NCBI GenBank assembly: GCA_902591645.1
Contig: CACJBM010000034.1
Coordinates: 1-21,995 of the forward strand
From: an uncultured Verrucomicrobiota bacterium
GTDB lineage: Bacteria > Verrucomicrobiota > Verrucomicrobiae > Verrucomicrobiales > DEV007
Direction: 5' to 3'
Length of the DNA: 21,995 bases
Part shown: one piece after another, positions 1-7,763 of the stretch
Layout of the letters: each line of letters starts with the position of its first letter
Position numbering within the stretch: the first letter of the stretch is position 1
Program-made: the position numbers and the translations under genes
The notes under the pieces: model-generated
Told to the model about the DNA's origin: nothing
Database searches by the model: none
What the model saw: the letters and a program-made list of their open reading frames with translations, nothing else

Positions 1-533
1 GGAACAACGTTACGGTCCAAATCATTGAATTTACTGTAATCGTAAAAAGAATGCTTCAGAAACTTGTCTTGGTCCGGTTTCTCTATCTTGAATCTTCGAA
101 CAATATTCAACGCACTCTCGTTCTCGGGGAGACCCTCATGTGAAACTTCACCAGTCTTAGCGTCAACCATGCCGCAATGATGCGTGACCCCACCGACCGA
201 AGTTAACTTATCTATGGTCCCCTCCAATAAAATCTCCTTCATCTTCGGATCCAGTCCATCCGCTGAGTTGACTGCCTCACGCACCTCTTGCCAGGTCTCT
301 GACTTTGATAAGTTCGTATAAAGAACGTGTCTAAAGACGGCCCTCGCTACGTCACTACCATCGATCGCGAAAATTGTTCCTACATCAAAAACTGATCCCC
401 CAGCAGTTGTTTCCGTGACCATATAATCTGGCTCATCAGGAATAGCATATAATTTCTGAACAGAGCCCTCATAGAATGGCTCTTTCATGTTTTCTAAGGA
501 GACTTGACGAATTGCTTCTTGGTAATTGCCCAT
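1..533 (-). CDS. purC: SAICAR synthetase-like protein (PurC-like), 3' part missing
   Basis: An open frame of 177 codons starts at the ATG at 533 (read leftwards) and runs off the window edge, so only the N-terminal part is visible. The protein begins MGNYQEAIRQ. Near residues 20-30 it has YEGSVQKLYAIPD, which resembles the GKVRDVY strand of phosphoribosylaminoimidazole-succinocarboxamide synthase. It is followed by SVFDVGTIFAIDGSD, which resembles the AFDV segment of the ATP-grasp-like N lobe. If correct, the enzyme joins CAIR and aspartate in purine synthesis in the cytoplasm. It is divergent from the E. coli type, so the symbol is tentative. It is transcribed away from pyrD, and the 126 bp between them must hold both promoters. 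The C-terminal substrate-binding motifs are outside the window and could not be checked. Confidence 0.6.
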   Translation of the reverse strand, partial: MGNYQEAIRQVSLENMKEPFYEGSVQKLYAIPDEPDYMVTETTAGGSVFDVGTIFAIDGSDVARAVFRHVLYTNLSKSETWQEVREAVNSADGLDPKMKEILLEGTIDKLTSVGGVTHHCGMVDAKTGEVSHEGLPENESALNIVRRFKIEKPDQDKFLKHSFYDYSKFNDLDRNVV

Positions 534-611
534 CTGAAGTTTAATTTGTATTTTATATTTTGTATGAGCCGAGATTTAGCGACCAGAAAAGATATGTCAC
601 GCAAAATATTC

Positions 612-621
612 AAGATATCTT
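612..621. promoter_or_regulatory. Palindrome AAGATATCTT in the purC-like/pyrD divergent region
   Basis: A perfect 10-bp palindrome lies in the AT-rich 126-bp gap between the divergent purC-like gene and pyrD, 39 bases before the pyrD start. The identical 10-mer occurs again at 12118-12127, upstream of the response regulator. It could be an operator or chance in AT-rich DNA. No clear -35/-10 pair or Shine-Dalgarno sequence is visible before pyrD. Confidence 0.25.
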
Positions 622-659
622 AAATTAATAAAAAATGTGGCAAAACAGTACTAATTACC

Positions 660-1682
660 GTGAATTTTTATAAAATTGCTCGACCCTTGTTATTCAAGCT
701 CAATGCCGAAACAGCTCATCACCTGACGCTGAGCGGCCTCCGCATCGCACAAAAGCTAGGAATTACCTCTTTTCTAAGTCCCAATGAGCGACGAGAACCG
801 GTCAAAGTGATGGGTTTGAACTTCCCTAATCGGGTCGGACTCGCTGCCGGACTCGATAAAGCAGGTAACTGCATTGCAGGTTTCGGCTCGATGGGCTTTG
901 GCTTTGTCGAAGTGGGAACAATTACTCCACGTGCCCAAGACGGAAACCCTAGGCCGAGACTCTTCCGCGTTCGCGAGCACGAGGCAATCATCAATCGAAT
1001 GGGTTTTAATAATCCCGGAATAGAAAGTGCACTTGATAATATTCAAAGATCACGAAAAGGATTCGATGGGATACTTGGAATTAATATAGGAAAGAACAAA
1101 AGTACTCCGAACGAAAATGCATTGGATGATTATCTTCACTGTTTCAGAAAGGCCTACGACCATGCAGACTACATTGCAGTGAACGTTTCATCGCCTAACA
1201 CTTCTGGCTTACGTGAACTGCAAACGCCGAAGTTCGCTCGTGAGCTCCTGTCCCCACTAATGGATGAAAAAGAAAAACTAAAAGAAGGCACGGGGAAGAA
1301 CGTTCCGGTCGCCATAAAAATTGATCCAGACATGGGAGACGATCAAATCAAAGGTCTCAGCGAATTGTTCAGCGAACTACAAATCGACGCAGTCATTGCA
1401 ACGAACACTAGCGTCTCTCGAAAGAGCATCAGCGACCACTCACTGTCGAATGAGGATGGAGGACTTAGCGGCGCACCGATCAATACAAGGAGCAATGAAG
1501 TGATAGCCAAGTTCCATACAGAACTTAATGACAAAATTCCAATCATTGGAGTCGGCGGAATCAATTCCAAAGAGGACGCGAAGGAAAAGCTCTCAGCCGG
1601 AGCTTCACTGATTCAAGTCTACACTGGACTCATTTACCAGGGCCCTGCCCTGATAAAGGAGTTGGCAAAAATGGAAAGTTAA
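660..1682 (+). CDS. pyrD: Dihydroorotate dehydrogenase (quinone), class 2
   Basis: PyrD oxidises dihydroorotate to orotate in pyrimidine synthesis. The class 2 enzyme uses FMN and passes electrons to membrane quinone. The 340-residue length and the N-terminal extension (MNFYKIARPLLFKL, then AETAHHLTL) fit the membrane-associated class 2 form. Visible motifs are NRVGLAAGLDKAGN, the FVEVGTITP strand, the substrate loop NRMGFNNPG, and NVSSPNTSGLRELQ, which carries the serine base typical of class 2 near residue 180. A later FMN phosphate segment reads IIGVGGI and then GASLIQVYTGL. The start is GTG at 660; no good Shine-Dalgarno sequence precedes it. The gene is monocistronic here, divergent from a purC-like gene and convergent with the ThuA-like gene, 21 bp beyond its stop. 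Confidence 0.96.
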   Translation: MNFYKIARPLLFKLNAETAHHLTLSGLRIAQKLGITSFLSPNERREPVKVMGLNFPNRVGLAAGLDKAGNCIAGFGSMGFGFVEVGTITPRAQDGNPRPRLFRVREHEAIINRMGFNNPGIESALDNIQRSRKGFDGILGINIGKNKSTPNENALDDYLHCFRKAYDHADYIAVNVSSPNTSGLRELQTPKFARELLSPLMDEKEKLKEGTGKNVPVAIKIDPDMGDDQIKGLSELFSELQIDAVIATNTSVSRKSISDHSLSNEDGGLSGAPINTRSNEVIAKFHTELNDKIPIIGVGGINSKEDAKEKLSAGASLIQVYTGLIYQGPALIKELAKMES

Positions 1683-1702
1683 AAAGCCTATTAATACAGG
1701 CT
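1681..1702 (-). terminator. Weak intrinsic terminator for the ThuA-like gene
   Basis: Read on the minus strand just after the ThuA-like stop codon, AGCCT and AGGCT form a 5-bp stem with an 8-nt loop, followed directly by five T residues. The T tract overlaps the pyrD stop codon on the other strand, so the convergent genes end almost back to back. On the plus strand the hairpin has no T tract. The short stem makes this a modest call. Confidence 0.45.
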
Positions 1703-1703
1703 A

Positions 1704-2624
1704 TCAGTCAATCAGACTGACCTTCTTATCGTCAGGAAAGTTTCCTGGGACAGGTATCGTGACCTTGCCCGTCACTGCCCATTCGCATGAACGTGCCACG
1801 AGCGTCAGGAACCCGACACATTTCATGGCGGGCATATTCTTAGCGTTGCCTCCGACATGTCCCAGCACATTAGTTACTGCTACTCCCTTACCTACAGGAA
1901 TGGTCCAGAGCATCGGTTCATGGACACCAGTCCCGCCCTTCTTACTATCCGAAAAGGCCGTCGCTAAAATCTCCATGTCCTTGGCTGGCCCTCTTTGACC
2001 ATGATAGAGCTCATCTTTCCCATGAAGCCATTCCTTAGGAATGCCCTTAGTGATTGGATGTTTAGAGTCACGCATCTGCACGACATACTCGTGCTGCGGC
2101 CCATGACCAGCTCCTCGTCCTTTTCCAATTTCGACTTTCAAAAGTTTACCAACCTCATCGAGGTACAAACGCGCTCCGTCCTTATTGCCTCTCCAGAGAA
2201 GGCCCGTGGCCTCCTCGAAACCGATCCATCCTTTGTGCGCATTATTGGCAGCATGAACATTGACCAACGCTCCCCCATCATTAAGGAATTTCTCAAAAGA
2301 TTTACGGACCGACTCGGGCTCCCACTTGGCTCCATTATAATTACTAAGAACCACATCACATTTACTGAAATCTGGACTAAAAGAATTCCAGTCCTCTGCC
2401 TTGGCTCCGTTCGGAGGAGTCGTTGCGACACTGACCTCAAACTTACCAGTCTCCTCGAGTTGCTTCTGTAAAAATGGTGTCGTGTCCTTCCAGTTATGGT
2501 TATTTCTTCCATCAATGATCAGGACCCGGATCTTGTCACCGGCCCCTGACTTAGAAATTCCAAGCCCTGCGGCACCAAGAAGAGCGATAATAGCAATAAA
2601 TAGAGGTAATATTCGTTTAGTCAT
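1704..2624 (-). CDS. Secreted ThuA-like domain protein
   Basis: The 306-residue protein starts with a signal peptide (MTKRILPLFIAIIALLGAAGLG, basic then hydrophobic), so it is exported. The rest resembles the ThuA-like fold, a class I glutamine-amidotransferase-like domain: RVLIIDGRNNHNWKDTTPFL at about residues 33-52, then a CDVVLSNYNG strand, GGALVNVHAANNA near residue 120, HPITKGIP and DELYH in the second half, and a closing WTIPVGKGVAVTNVLGH. ThuA-like proteins are abundant in Verrucomicrobiota and Planctomycetota and are often linked to sugar metabolism, but no reaction is established for most of them. It is convergent with pyrD and lies 47 bp downstream of the VOC-fold gene on the same strand, so the two may share a transcript. 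The family call is firm; the function is not. Confidence 0.85.
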   Translation of the reverse strand: MTKRILPLFIAIIALLGAAGLGISKSGAGDKIRVLIIDGRNNHNWKDTTPFLQKQLEETGKFEVSVATTPPNGAKAEDWNSFSPDFSKCDVVLSNYNGAKWEPESVRKSFEKFLNDGGALVNVHAANNAHKGWIGFEEATGLLWRGNKDGARLYLDEVGKLLKVEIGKGRGAGHGPQHEYVVQMRDSKHPITKGIPKEWLHGKDELYHGQRGPAKDMEILATAFSDSKKGGTGVHEPMLWTIPVGKGVAVTNVLGHVGGNAKNMPAMKCVGFLTLVARSCEWAVTGKVTIPVPGNFPDDKKVSLID

Positions 2625-2671
2625 TGAATTAATATTTTAGACATCCTTAGGCACAGTGAAAAGCCAAAAGA

Positions 2672-3043
2672 TTAACCGATATTATTTTGGCAAAACTCAA
2701 TCCAGTACCCGTCAGGATCTTCACAGTAGATCTGAAAGGCCCCGTCAGGTCGGACTTGTCTAGGAGTATGTGGAACGCCCTTCTCAGCAAGATACGCCTC
2801 AGCCTCATCCATGGATTTTACACCTAAAGCGTAGTGATTCCCACGAGTAGAGGAATTCACGTCGTCCTCTCTTCCCGCAATCAAATGGAGCTCCTGCGAC
2901 TCACCTAGTCGGTACCATTCCCCTGGAAAATCAAAATCGGGCCTCTTTATTTTTTCGAGCCCAAGCAAGTCTCCATAAAATTGTCTACTCTCATCCAAAT
3001 TAGATACGTGGAGAGCCACATGATTAAGGTCTTCAGTTTTCAT
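2672..3043 (-). CDS. VOC (glyoxalase/bleomycin-resistance fold) protein
   Basis: A 123-residue single-module vicinal-oxygen-chelate protein. It has the usual sequence: LNHVALHVSNLDESRQFYGDLLGL at the N terminus with a metal-ligand histidine (residue 8), ELHLIAG in the middle, NHYALGV opening the second beta-alpha-beta half (histidine near residue 70), and EDPDGYWIEFCQ with the terminal ligand glutamate near residue 117. The metal ligands therefore look intact, and the protein should be cytoplasmic. Members act as lyases, dioxygenases or thiol transferases, or bind drugs, and the substrate cannot be told from this sequence. It sits between the ThuA-like gene (47 bp downstream) and the EEP-fold gene (31 bp upstream) on the same strand. 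Confidence 0.85.
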   Translation of the reverse strand: MKTEDLNHVALHVSNLDESRQFYGDLLGLEKIKRPDFDFPGEWYRLGESQELHLIAGREDDVNSSTRGNHYALGVKSMDEAEAYLAEKGVPHTPRQVRPDGAFQIYCEDPDGYWIEFCQNNIG

Positions 3044-3074
3044 TTTTTATTATACTTATTAATCACAAAAACAT

Positions 3075-4376
3075 TTAAAAGCTGACTCCCGGATCATCTT
3101 CAGGCCCAATACTCTTCTTGATGGCCGGTTTCAAACTGAGAATCAGAGCGTTCCCTTCGTCCACTGAAATGTCCGGCAAGGAAGTCTCTACAATTCCAAT
3201 GCTCGGATCGACAACTATCCATTCTCTATTCTTATCTAACTTCCATGAAAAATTCCCAAAAGGATCAGAGGCCCTATAACTAATGACATTGCCCAAGAGC
3301 CCCAAGGACCTCCAGCTTGCCCGATCAATAGAAATCGAGTCAGTGAGGATAGGAGAAATTAAATTCCAACGGTCATTAGGATTAAAGTAAAAGTTCCCAG
3401 CAACGACGACTGACTCGCCTGATTCGCGGCACTCACTGAGGAGCCAATCTACCATTTCTCTCCTGCTCCTTGAACTCTTCCCCGGTACAGGTTCACAGCT
3501 CACGAACCGGATCACCTCATTGCCCCTCAAAATGCCGAATATAGTTATCCCGTAATTGGGCATCTCTAAAGATTCTAATTGCCCTTTAAGCTTACTGAGG
3601 ATTGCAGTGGAACTATCCTCTTCAGGGACCGCATTAACTGACCATTCCTTACCCAATTCAGATACAAGAGCACTCAAAAATTCCTTAGACTTAAGGCCCT
3701 GAAGAAGCACCACATCAATGTCTAAGGGCCTCATGACCCGCGCCAATCTTAGTGGATCTTTGATCCCCTCCTTTTGAAAAATACCTGACCCACGAAGATT
3801 CAAAGTGAGAACCCTAATAAGGTCGCCCCTATCATGAAGTCCATCATTCTTCTTTAGCGATGATGGGGACTTTTGTAATGGAGGAACAGTGAAGAGCTTC
3901 AAGCTTGTAACGAAGAACAGAGCGCCTACGAGCAGGATAGACATTAGTCCAATGCCCTGGCCACGGGGCTTGGTCCAGTAAACACAAATAAAAAATATCG
4001 CAGGACCTAGCGTAAGACCGATCCCGAGGCCCCTCGATTTAAAAAGCACACCCAAGAGGCAAGTGAATCCAATGCTTGCAATTAATATACCTAAGAACCT
4101 GAAAATTCGGGGAAGTGTCCGGGCACGAAGGCCTAGCCGATTGCACAATGAACCGCCTACCAAAGAAACCAACAACACAATGACCCAGGACACGCAAGAA
4201 ACCGAACATCCTAAAAGGATCCAGAAACCAAATTCAACGAAAGTACCAGAAGATAAAATCCCAAGAACGGCCCCAACGACTAGTCCAGCAAAGAGGCCAA
4301 GCCAACGCCTCGGCGCAGCTTTCATTGAGTAGCGGGTCTCTTCGTCAAGATCGCCAAAGTATTGGTCAGACTCCAT
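3075..4376 (-). CDS. Membrane-anchored EEP-fold protein, probably catalytically dead
   Basis: The 433-residue protein has a short acidic N terminus, then about four or five membrane segments between residues 27 and 165 (for example WLGLFAGLVVGAVLGIL and GLMSILLVGALFFVTSL). A soluble domain of about 250 residues resembles endonuclease/exonuclease/phosphatase proteins. The fold is suggested by IRVLTLNLRG near residue 187 and by DIDVVLLQ near residue 220. The catalytic residues are missing: the LQE glutamate is glycine (LLQG), the GDFN motif reads GNFYFN near 326-332, and no SDH appears near the C terminus, where DEGNALIL stands. It is probably a binding protein displayed at the membrane; the topology is unknown. 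It is 31 bp upstream of the VOC gene. The fold assignment is by eye and the pseudoenzyme status is inferred. Confidence 0.65.
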   Translation of the reverse strand: MESDQYFGDLDEETRYSMKAAPRRWLGLFAGLVVGAVLGILSSGTFVEFGFWILLGCSVSCVSWVIVLLVSLVGGSLCNRLGLRARTLPRIFRFLGILIASIGFTCLLGVLFKSRGLGIGLTLGPAIFFICVYWTKPRGQGIGLMSILLVGALFFVTSLKLFTVPPLQKSPSSLKKNDGLHDRGDLIRVLTLNLRGSGIFQKEGIKDPLRLARVMRPLDIDVVLLQGLKSKEFLSALVSELGKEWSVNAVPEEDSSTAILSKLKGQLESLEMPNYGITIFGILRGNEVIRFVSCEPVPGKSSRSRREMVDWLLSECRESGESVVVAGNFYFNPNDRWNLISPILTDSISIDRASWRSLGLLGNVISYRASDPFGNFSWKLDKNREWIVVDPSIGIVETSLPDISVDEGNALILSLKPAIKKSIGPEDDPGVSF

Positions 4377-4433
4377 CTAATTAATCATTCAACTGAAAAT
4401 CGCATCAGACTGCAACACTTCGATAGCTGAATG

Positions 4434-4685
4434 TTATAATTTCTCGTAAGTTCCCTCGTCCCGTTTTTCCAGGACAGTAAACCCAGCAGACTTCGCATCC
4501 GAAACTGAAAGTGGCTTTGTTATTTTGGGAGTATTTATTGATGAGATTAATTTTCGGACCGGATTCTTACAAATCGGGCAAGCCGTCAGAGGGGCCCTGT
4601 CAACGGGCCGCCTCAACTCAAAACCATCCGAACAGACCTTGCAGCCTTTGCTATGATCTTCAGAGATGTATTCATAAATTGGCAT
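4434..4685 (-). CDS. FmdB-family zinc-ribbon protein
   Basis: An 83-residue protein that opens with MPIYEY, the typical FmdB start, and carries two CxxC knuckles (Cys15/Cys18 and Cys36/Cys39) that should bind one zinc ion. This matches the putative regulatory protein FmdB family (CxxC zinc-ribbon domain), named after a formamidase-operon protein of Methylophilus. The C-terminal half (residues 50-83) is not conserved in any way I recognise. The molecular role is unknown for most members. The gene is on the minus strand between rpsN and the EEP-fold gene; the gaps of 391 bp to the rpsN start and 57 bp to the next start suggest it may have its own promoter. Confidence 0.85.
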   Translation of the reverse strand: MPIYEYISEDHSKGCKVCSDGFELRRPVDRAPLTACPICKNPVRKLISSINTPKITKPLSVSDAKSAGFTVLEKRDEGTYEKL

Positions 4686-4809
4686 CTTAATTAGCGATTA
4701 AGTGGAGAAATGTGGTCGACTCTTCTTTAATGCGATAGCTTAACCCGTTAAAGCTCCACTGAAAACAACAACTTTGAGTCTGACGAAGAGCCTCTTTCAA
4801 AGAAAGATA

Positions 4810-5079
4810 TTACCAACTCGATTTGGTAACTCCAGGCAACTGGCCCTTTGATGCCAACTCACGAAAAGTGATTCTGGACATTTTGAAGCGACGAAGAAAT
4901 CCATGACGACGACCAGTCACCTCACAACGGTTAACGACCCTGCATGGACTAGCGTTACGAGGAAGCATCGACAGACCTATATAGTCTCCTTTTTCCTTAA
5001 GCTCAGCGCGTTTTTGGGCATATTTTGCCACTGCTCTTTGCTTTTTCTTATTGCGTTCTATCCAGCTTTTCTTAGCCAT
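4810..5079 (-). CDS. rpsN: 30S ribosomal protein S14, long zinc-free type
   Basis: Read from the ATG at 5079 the product is 89 residues, starts [10 protein letters not shown] and ends GVTKSSW, matching S14 of the long form. The conserved core [17 protein letters not shown], the [17 protein letters not shown] segment and the terminal LPGVTKSSW are all present. The two CxxC zinc knuckles of the short form are absent. S14 sits in the 30S head near the decoding site. An in-frame ATG at 5118 would add 13 residues ([13 protein letters not shown]) not found in the family, so I reject that start. The gene stands alone instead of in a ribosomal protein operon. Just upstream is a run of eight C residues and no Shine-Dalgarno sequence. 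Confidence 0.95.
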   Translation of the reverse strand: MAKKSWIERNKKKQRAVAKYAQKRAELKEKGDYIGLSMLPRNASPCRVVNRCEVTGRRHGFLRRFKMSRITFRELASKGQLPGVTKSSW

Positions 5080-5195
5080 AGGGGGGGGAATACGTATCCA
5101 TATTGGTACCAAATGCAAGTAAGAAATAACATAGATGCGGTAATGTCCTTGCTTTACGCCTTGAAGAAAGGCCTAGAAAGAGCCATGATTCAAGA

Positions 5196-5654
5196 ATGTC
5201 TGACGTAGAAGAACTACTTAATCAAGGCCTCCTTTCAGAAGAAAATGGGGTCAGTGCCGAAACTAGATCCCTTTTAACCAGTGAAAACTTTTCAGAAGTC
5301 GTTAATTATCAGGAGGATACACTTATTGTTACACAGGGAGGTGAGCCTGATGCTCTTTACTTCACAATTTCTGGTGTGTTTCATGCAATTAGCCACGCAA
5401 ATGAGCAAGCTCCTCAGAGGCTCCTAGGAAGAATTGAACCCGGAGAATTTATTGGCGAAGTGACACTATTTGACTCAGAAACTAAAGCCAGCGCTTCAGT
5501 CAAGGCCATGAGAAACGCCTCGGCCCTGAAAGTGACACCCGAATCGTTCGCAGCATTCTGCAAGAGTCATCCTGCTCAGGCCCTAGAATTTGTGTCCTCA
5601 CTCGCAAAAGGATTAGCTAGTCGACTGAGGGCAGCGAATGAAAAAGTGCTTTAG
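5196..5654 (+). CDS. Stand-alone cyclic-nucleotide-binding domain protein
   Basis: A 152-residue protein made almost entirely of one cNMP-binding beta barrel of the Crp/PKA type. After an alpha-helical N terminus come VNYQEDTLIVTQGGEPDALYF (about residues 35-55) and the phosphate-binding cassette GEFIGEVTLFDSETKASASV (about 85-105). The cassette keeps the GE pair, but the usual arginine that contacts the cyclic phosphate is not visible; a lysine stands nearby, so ligand binding is uncertain. There is no helix-turn-helix after the C-terminal helix, so it is not a DNA-binding Crp. It is divergent from rpsN and is the first gene of the 5196-11251 run, 33 bp before DUF3307. It could be a soluble sensor or partner protein; the role is unknown. 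Confidence 0.8.
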   Translation: MSDVEELLNQGLLSEENGVSAETRSLLTSENFSEVVNYQEDTLIVTQGGEPDALYFTISGVFHAISHANEQAPQRLLGRIEPGEFIGEVTLFDSETKASASVKAMRNASALKVTPESFAAFCKSHPAQALEFVSSLAKGLASRLRAANEKVL

Positions 5655-5687
5655 TGTTAGCGCCATCAAAATCATCATAAGAAGGAG

Positions 5688-6092
5688 ATGTTTTTTCCTG
5701 AACAGATAGAACTATTGCAGAGCAGCGGCAGCCTCGGAGCCGGATTGCAGATTCTATTCGCTTTGATCATTGCTCATGTCCTCTTCGATTATCCGCTCCA
5801 AGGGGATTTTCTTGCAAAGTATAAGAACCGTCATTACAAGAGCGATGAACCGACCCCGGCCCTGCTATGGGCTCACTGTCTCACTGCTCATTCATTAATG
5901 CACGCCGGGGCCGTTTGGGCCATTACCGGATCATTCATCATTGGACTCATTGAACTTGTCCTGCATTGGATCATTGATTTTATAAAATGCGAGGGAATCA
6001 CAAACATTCATTCTGATCAGGCCCTTCATATATTGTGCAGGATCGGTTACGTCGTCGCAATGGCCCTGTGTTGCAATTCCGTCGAACCTTAA
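5688..6092 (+). CDS. DUF3307 integral membrane protein
   Basis: A 134-residue membrane protein matching DUF3307 by motif: LIIAHVLFDYPLQGDFLAKYK (about residues 27-47), LLWAHCLTAHSLMHAG (about 59-74), then VLHWIIDFIKCEG (about 91-103). The conserved His, Asp and Lys residues inside membrane segments suggest a functional polar site, but the family has no known role. About four hydrophobic segments are visible. A strong AAGGAG lies directly against the ATG at 5688 with no spacer, which is unusually close for a Shine-Dalgarno sequence. No better in-frame ATG or GTG exists nearby, so I keep this start. It lies between the cNMP-binding protein and the MORN-type lipoprotein. Confidence 0.85.
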   Translation: MFFPEQIELLQSSGSLGAGLQILFALIIAHVLFDYPLQGDFLAKYKNRHYKSDEPTPALLWAHCLTAHSLMHAGAVWAITGSFIIGLIELVLHWIIDFIKCEGITNIHSDQALHILCRIGYVVAMALCCNSVEP

Positions 6093-6151
6093 TCTGCTCC
6101 TCCCTAACCTCTCCCTTAAAATAGAGTAAAAAGAGCCAACGAAAATATCTT

Positions 6152-6640
6152 ATGAAACTGAGCCTAATCTTTATTTTAGAATTGGCAATTGCCTCCTTCC
6201 TTTGCATTTCCTGCTCAAAGGATAATCCAGCCAACTCATCACAGAATGGAACCGATAAGATCACTGCCAAAGATGCTCCTCCTGGAGCCATCATTGAAGA
6301 TAAGGCCCCTGACGAATTTCCTTACAAAGATTTAGGGTACGATAAGGGCCTTTTCACAAAGGACGGCAAAGGATTCACTGGCACTGCAGTTCAGCATCAC
6401 TCTAACGGCAAACTAAAGAGTCGTTACCAGTTCGTGGACGGAATGCTCGACGGAATCATAGAGGAGTGGTGGGAAAATGGAGAACGCAGCACCTATAAGC
6501 AATACAAAGAAAATATGCGCCACGGGATCACAACGTATTGGGACGAAAAGGGCACCCCAACTAAGCAGGTCCTCTACAAGGATGATGAAGAAATTGAGGA
6601 AAAGGTAGGAGATCAGATCCCAAAAGATCTCGGCATATAA
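6152..6640 (+). CDS. Lipoprotein with MORN-type repeats
   Basis: A 162-residue protein with a hydrophobic N terminus ending in FLCISC, so Cys21 is a plausible lipidation site although the residue at -3 is not the usual leucine. A linker of about 50 residues follows. Residues 70-150 contain repeats of the MORN_2/YwqK type: GTAVQHHSNGKLKSRYQFVDG, GIIEEWWENGERSTYKQYKE, and GITTYWDEKGTPTKQVLYKD. Such repeats form stacked beta hairpins and are found in YwqK-like antitoxins and in envelope proteins. With a lipid anchor, an envelope role is more likely than an antitoxin role, and no toxin gene is adjacent. It precedes the HtrA-like protease, which is also predicted to be exported. Confidence 0.75.
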   Translation: MKLSLIFILELAIASFLCISCSKDNPANSSQNGTDKITAKDAPPGAIIEDKAPDEFPYKDLGYDKGLFTKDGKGFTGTAVQHHSNGKLKSRYQFVDGMLDGIIEEWWENGERSTYKQYKENMRHGITTYWDEKGTPTKQVLYKDDEEIEEKVGDQIPKDLGI

Positions 6641-6671
6641 CTTGGAGATGAGAGCATATTAAATCATCGTT

Positions 6672-7763
6672 TTGCACTTGCTGCACAAATATTTTCGCCC
6701 ATCCTATAATTTAATGAAGGTGACCTTTATCTTTTTGTTAATCCTTTCCTGCATTGGACCGAAGGACTCGAAGGCCATTGAAACTTCGTCAGCCAAAAAG
6801 CCAAGTCACGCAGTCTTCGAAAAGAAAGTCCCTGAGTCACCCAATGATCTCATTGCTATCGAAAAGCAAGTCCGATCCGTTCTGGAAAACTCAAAGGCCG
6901 CGACGGTGTGCATTCAAGGGAACGGGTCCGGGAGTGGTGTCATCATTTCTGAGGATGGACTAGTTCTCACAGCTGGTCACGTGAGCGGTGAACCTGGAAA
7001 GAAAATTCATGTCGTTTTACAGGACGGAACAAAACTCAAAGCCAAGGCACTGGGCCGCTCCGCTGCCGCCGATTCTGGGCTAATCAGGATCACTGAAAAA
7101 GGAAAGTATCCTTTCGTTGATGTTGCTCCCCCAGCGACTATTTATAAAGGTGACTGGATCTTTGCAGTTGGCCACCCCGGTGGATTTGATAAGGAACGGG
7201 GCCTTGTCCTGAGAGTGGGTAGAGTCATCCACAGAAGCACTGACACCATTCAAACTGACTGTAAATTAATAGGAGGAGATTCGGGAGGACCTCTATTTGA
7301 TATGCTCGGCCGAGTCGTAGGCATTCATAGTCGCGTTTCCAAAACAAACGAACAGAACTTCCATGTCACAGTGAGAGCCTTCAAGCGCGACTGGGACCGG
7401 ATGCTTGCAAACAAAATAGTTACCATTGATGAGTCTTTCGCCAAGATTGAGAGACGAGGCGGTTTCCTCGGAATCAAAAGAATATCACACCCTAAGGGAG
7501 TTCTAATTACTGGATTAATCCCCAATTCCCCCGCTGCCGCTGCAAAACTAAGGCCAGGTGACATCATTACACACATCGATGAAGAAAAAATTGATAGCCT
7601 GAACCTCTTCAGATACTTAATCAATCAGCACGGGCCTGGAGACAAAGTTATCCTCAAAACCATTAAGCGGTGGGAAGGTGGCGATGATAAAATAGAGGTG
7701 ACGCTTGGGAACCGAGATGAATTCATTCCACCCAAGAAAGCACCCGTTGCTCCAGAAGGTTAA
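6672..7763 (+). CDS. HtrA-like (trypsin-type) serine protease with PDZ domain, lipoprotein
   Basis: A periplasmic or envelope S1C protease. Counting from a TTG at 6672 (363 aa), the catalytic triad is intact: TAGHV (His103), AADSGLIRI (Asp134) and IGGDSGGPLFD (Ser204). One PDZ domain follows at about residues 258-350 (GFLGIKRISHPKGVLITGL, then SPAAAAKLRPGDIITHID). The N terminus VTFIFLLILSC has a good lipobox with cysteine at residue 27. An ATG at 6714 gives a shorter product (349 aa) starting MKVTFIFLLILSC with a very short signal, so the start is uncertain. Neither start has a clear Shine-Dalgarno sequence. The stop at 7763 is immediately followed by the ATG of a degenerate paralogue, so the two are almost certainly translated together. 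Confidence 0.9.
   Translation: MHLLHKYFRPSYNLMKVTFIFLLILSCIGPKDSKAIETSSAKKPSHAVFEKKVPESPNDLIAIEKQVRSVLENSKAATVCIQGNGSGSGVIISEDGLVLTAGHVSGEPGKKIHVVLQDGTKLKAKALGRSAAADSGLIRITEKGKYPFVDVAPPATIYKGDWIFAVGHPGGFDKERGLVLRVGRVIHRSTDTIQTDCKLIGGDSGGPLFDMLGRVVGIHSRVSKTNEQNFHVTVRAFKRDWDRMLANKIVTIDESFAKIERRGGFLGIKRISHPKGVLITGLIPNSPAAAAKLRPGDIITHIDEEKIDSLNLFRYLINQHGPGDKVILKTIKRWEGGDDKIEVTLGNRDEFIPPKKAPVAPEG

Noticed and set aside
719..1046. Antisense open frames within pyrD
   Set aside because: They overlap a clear gene and show no protein-like motifs.
2138..2515. Frames overlapping the ThuA-like gene on either strand
   Set aside because: The ThuA-like protein has coherent motifs and a signal peptide; the others look like shadows.
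5080..5118. Upstream in-frame start for rpsN adding 13 residues
   Set aside because: S14 proteins begin MAKKSW; the extension is not part of the family.
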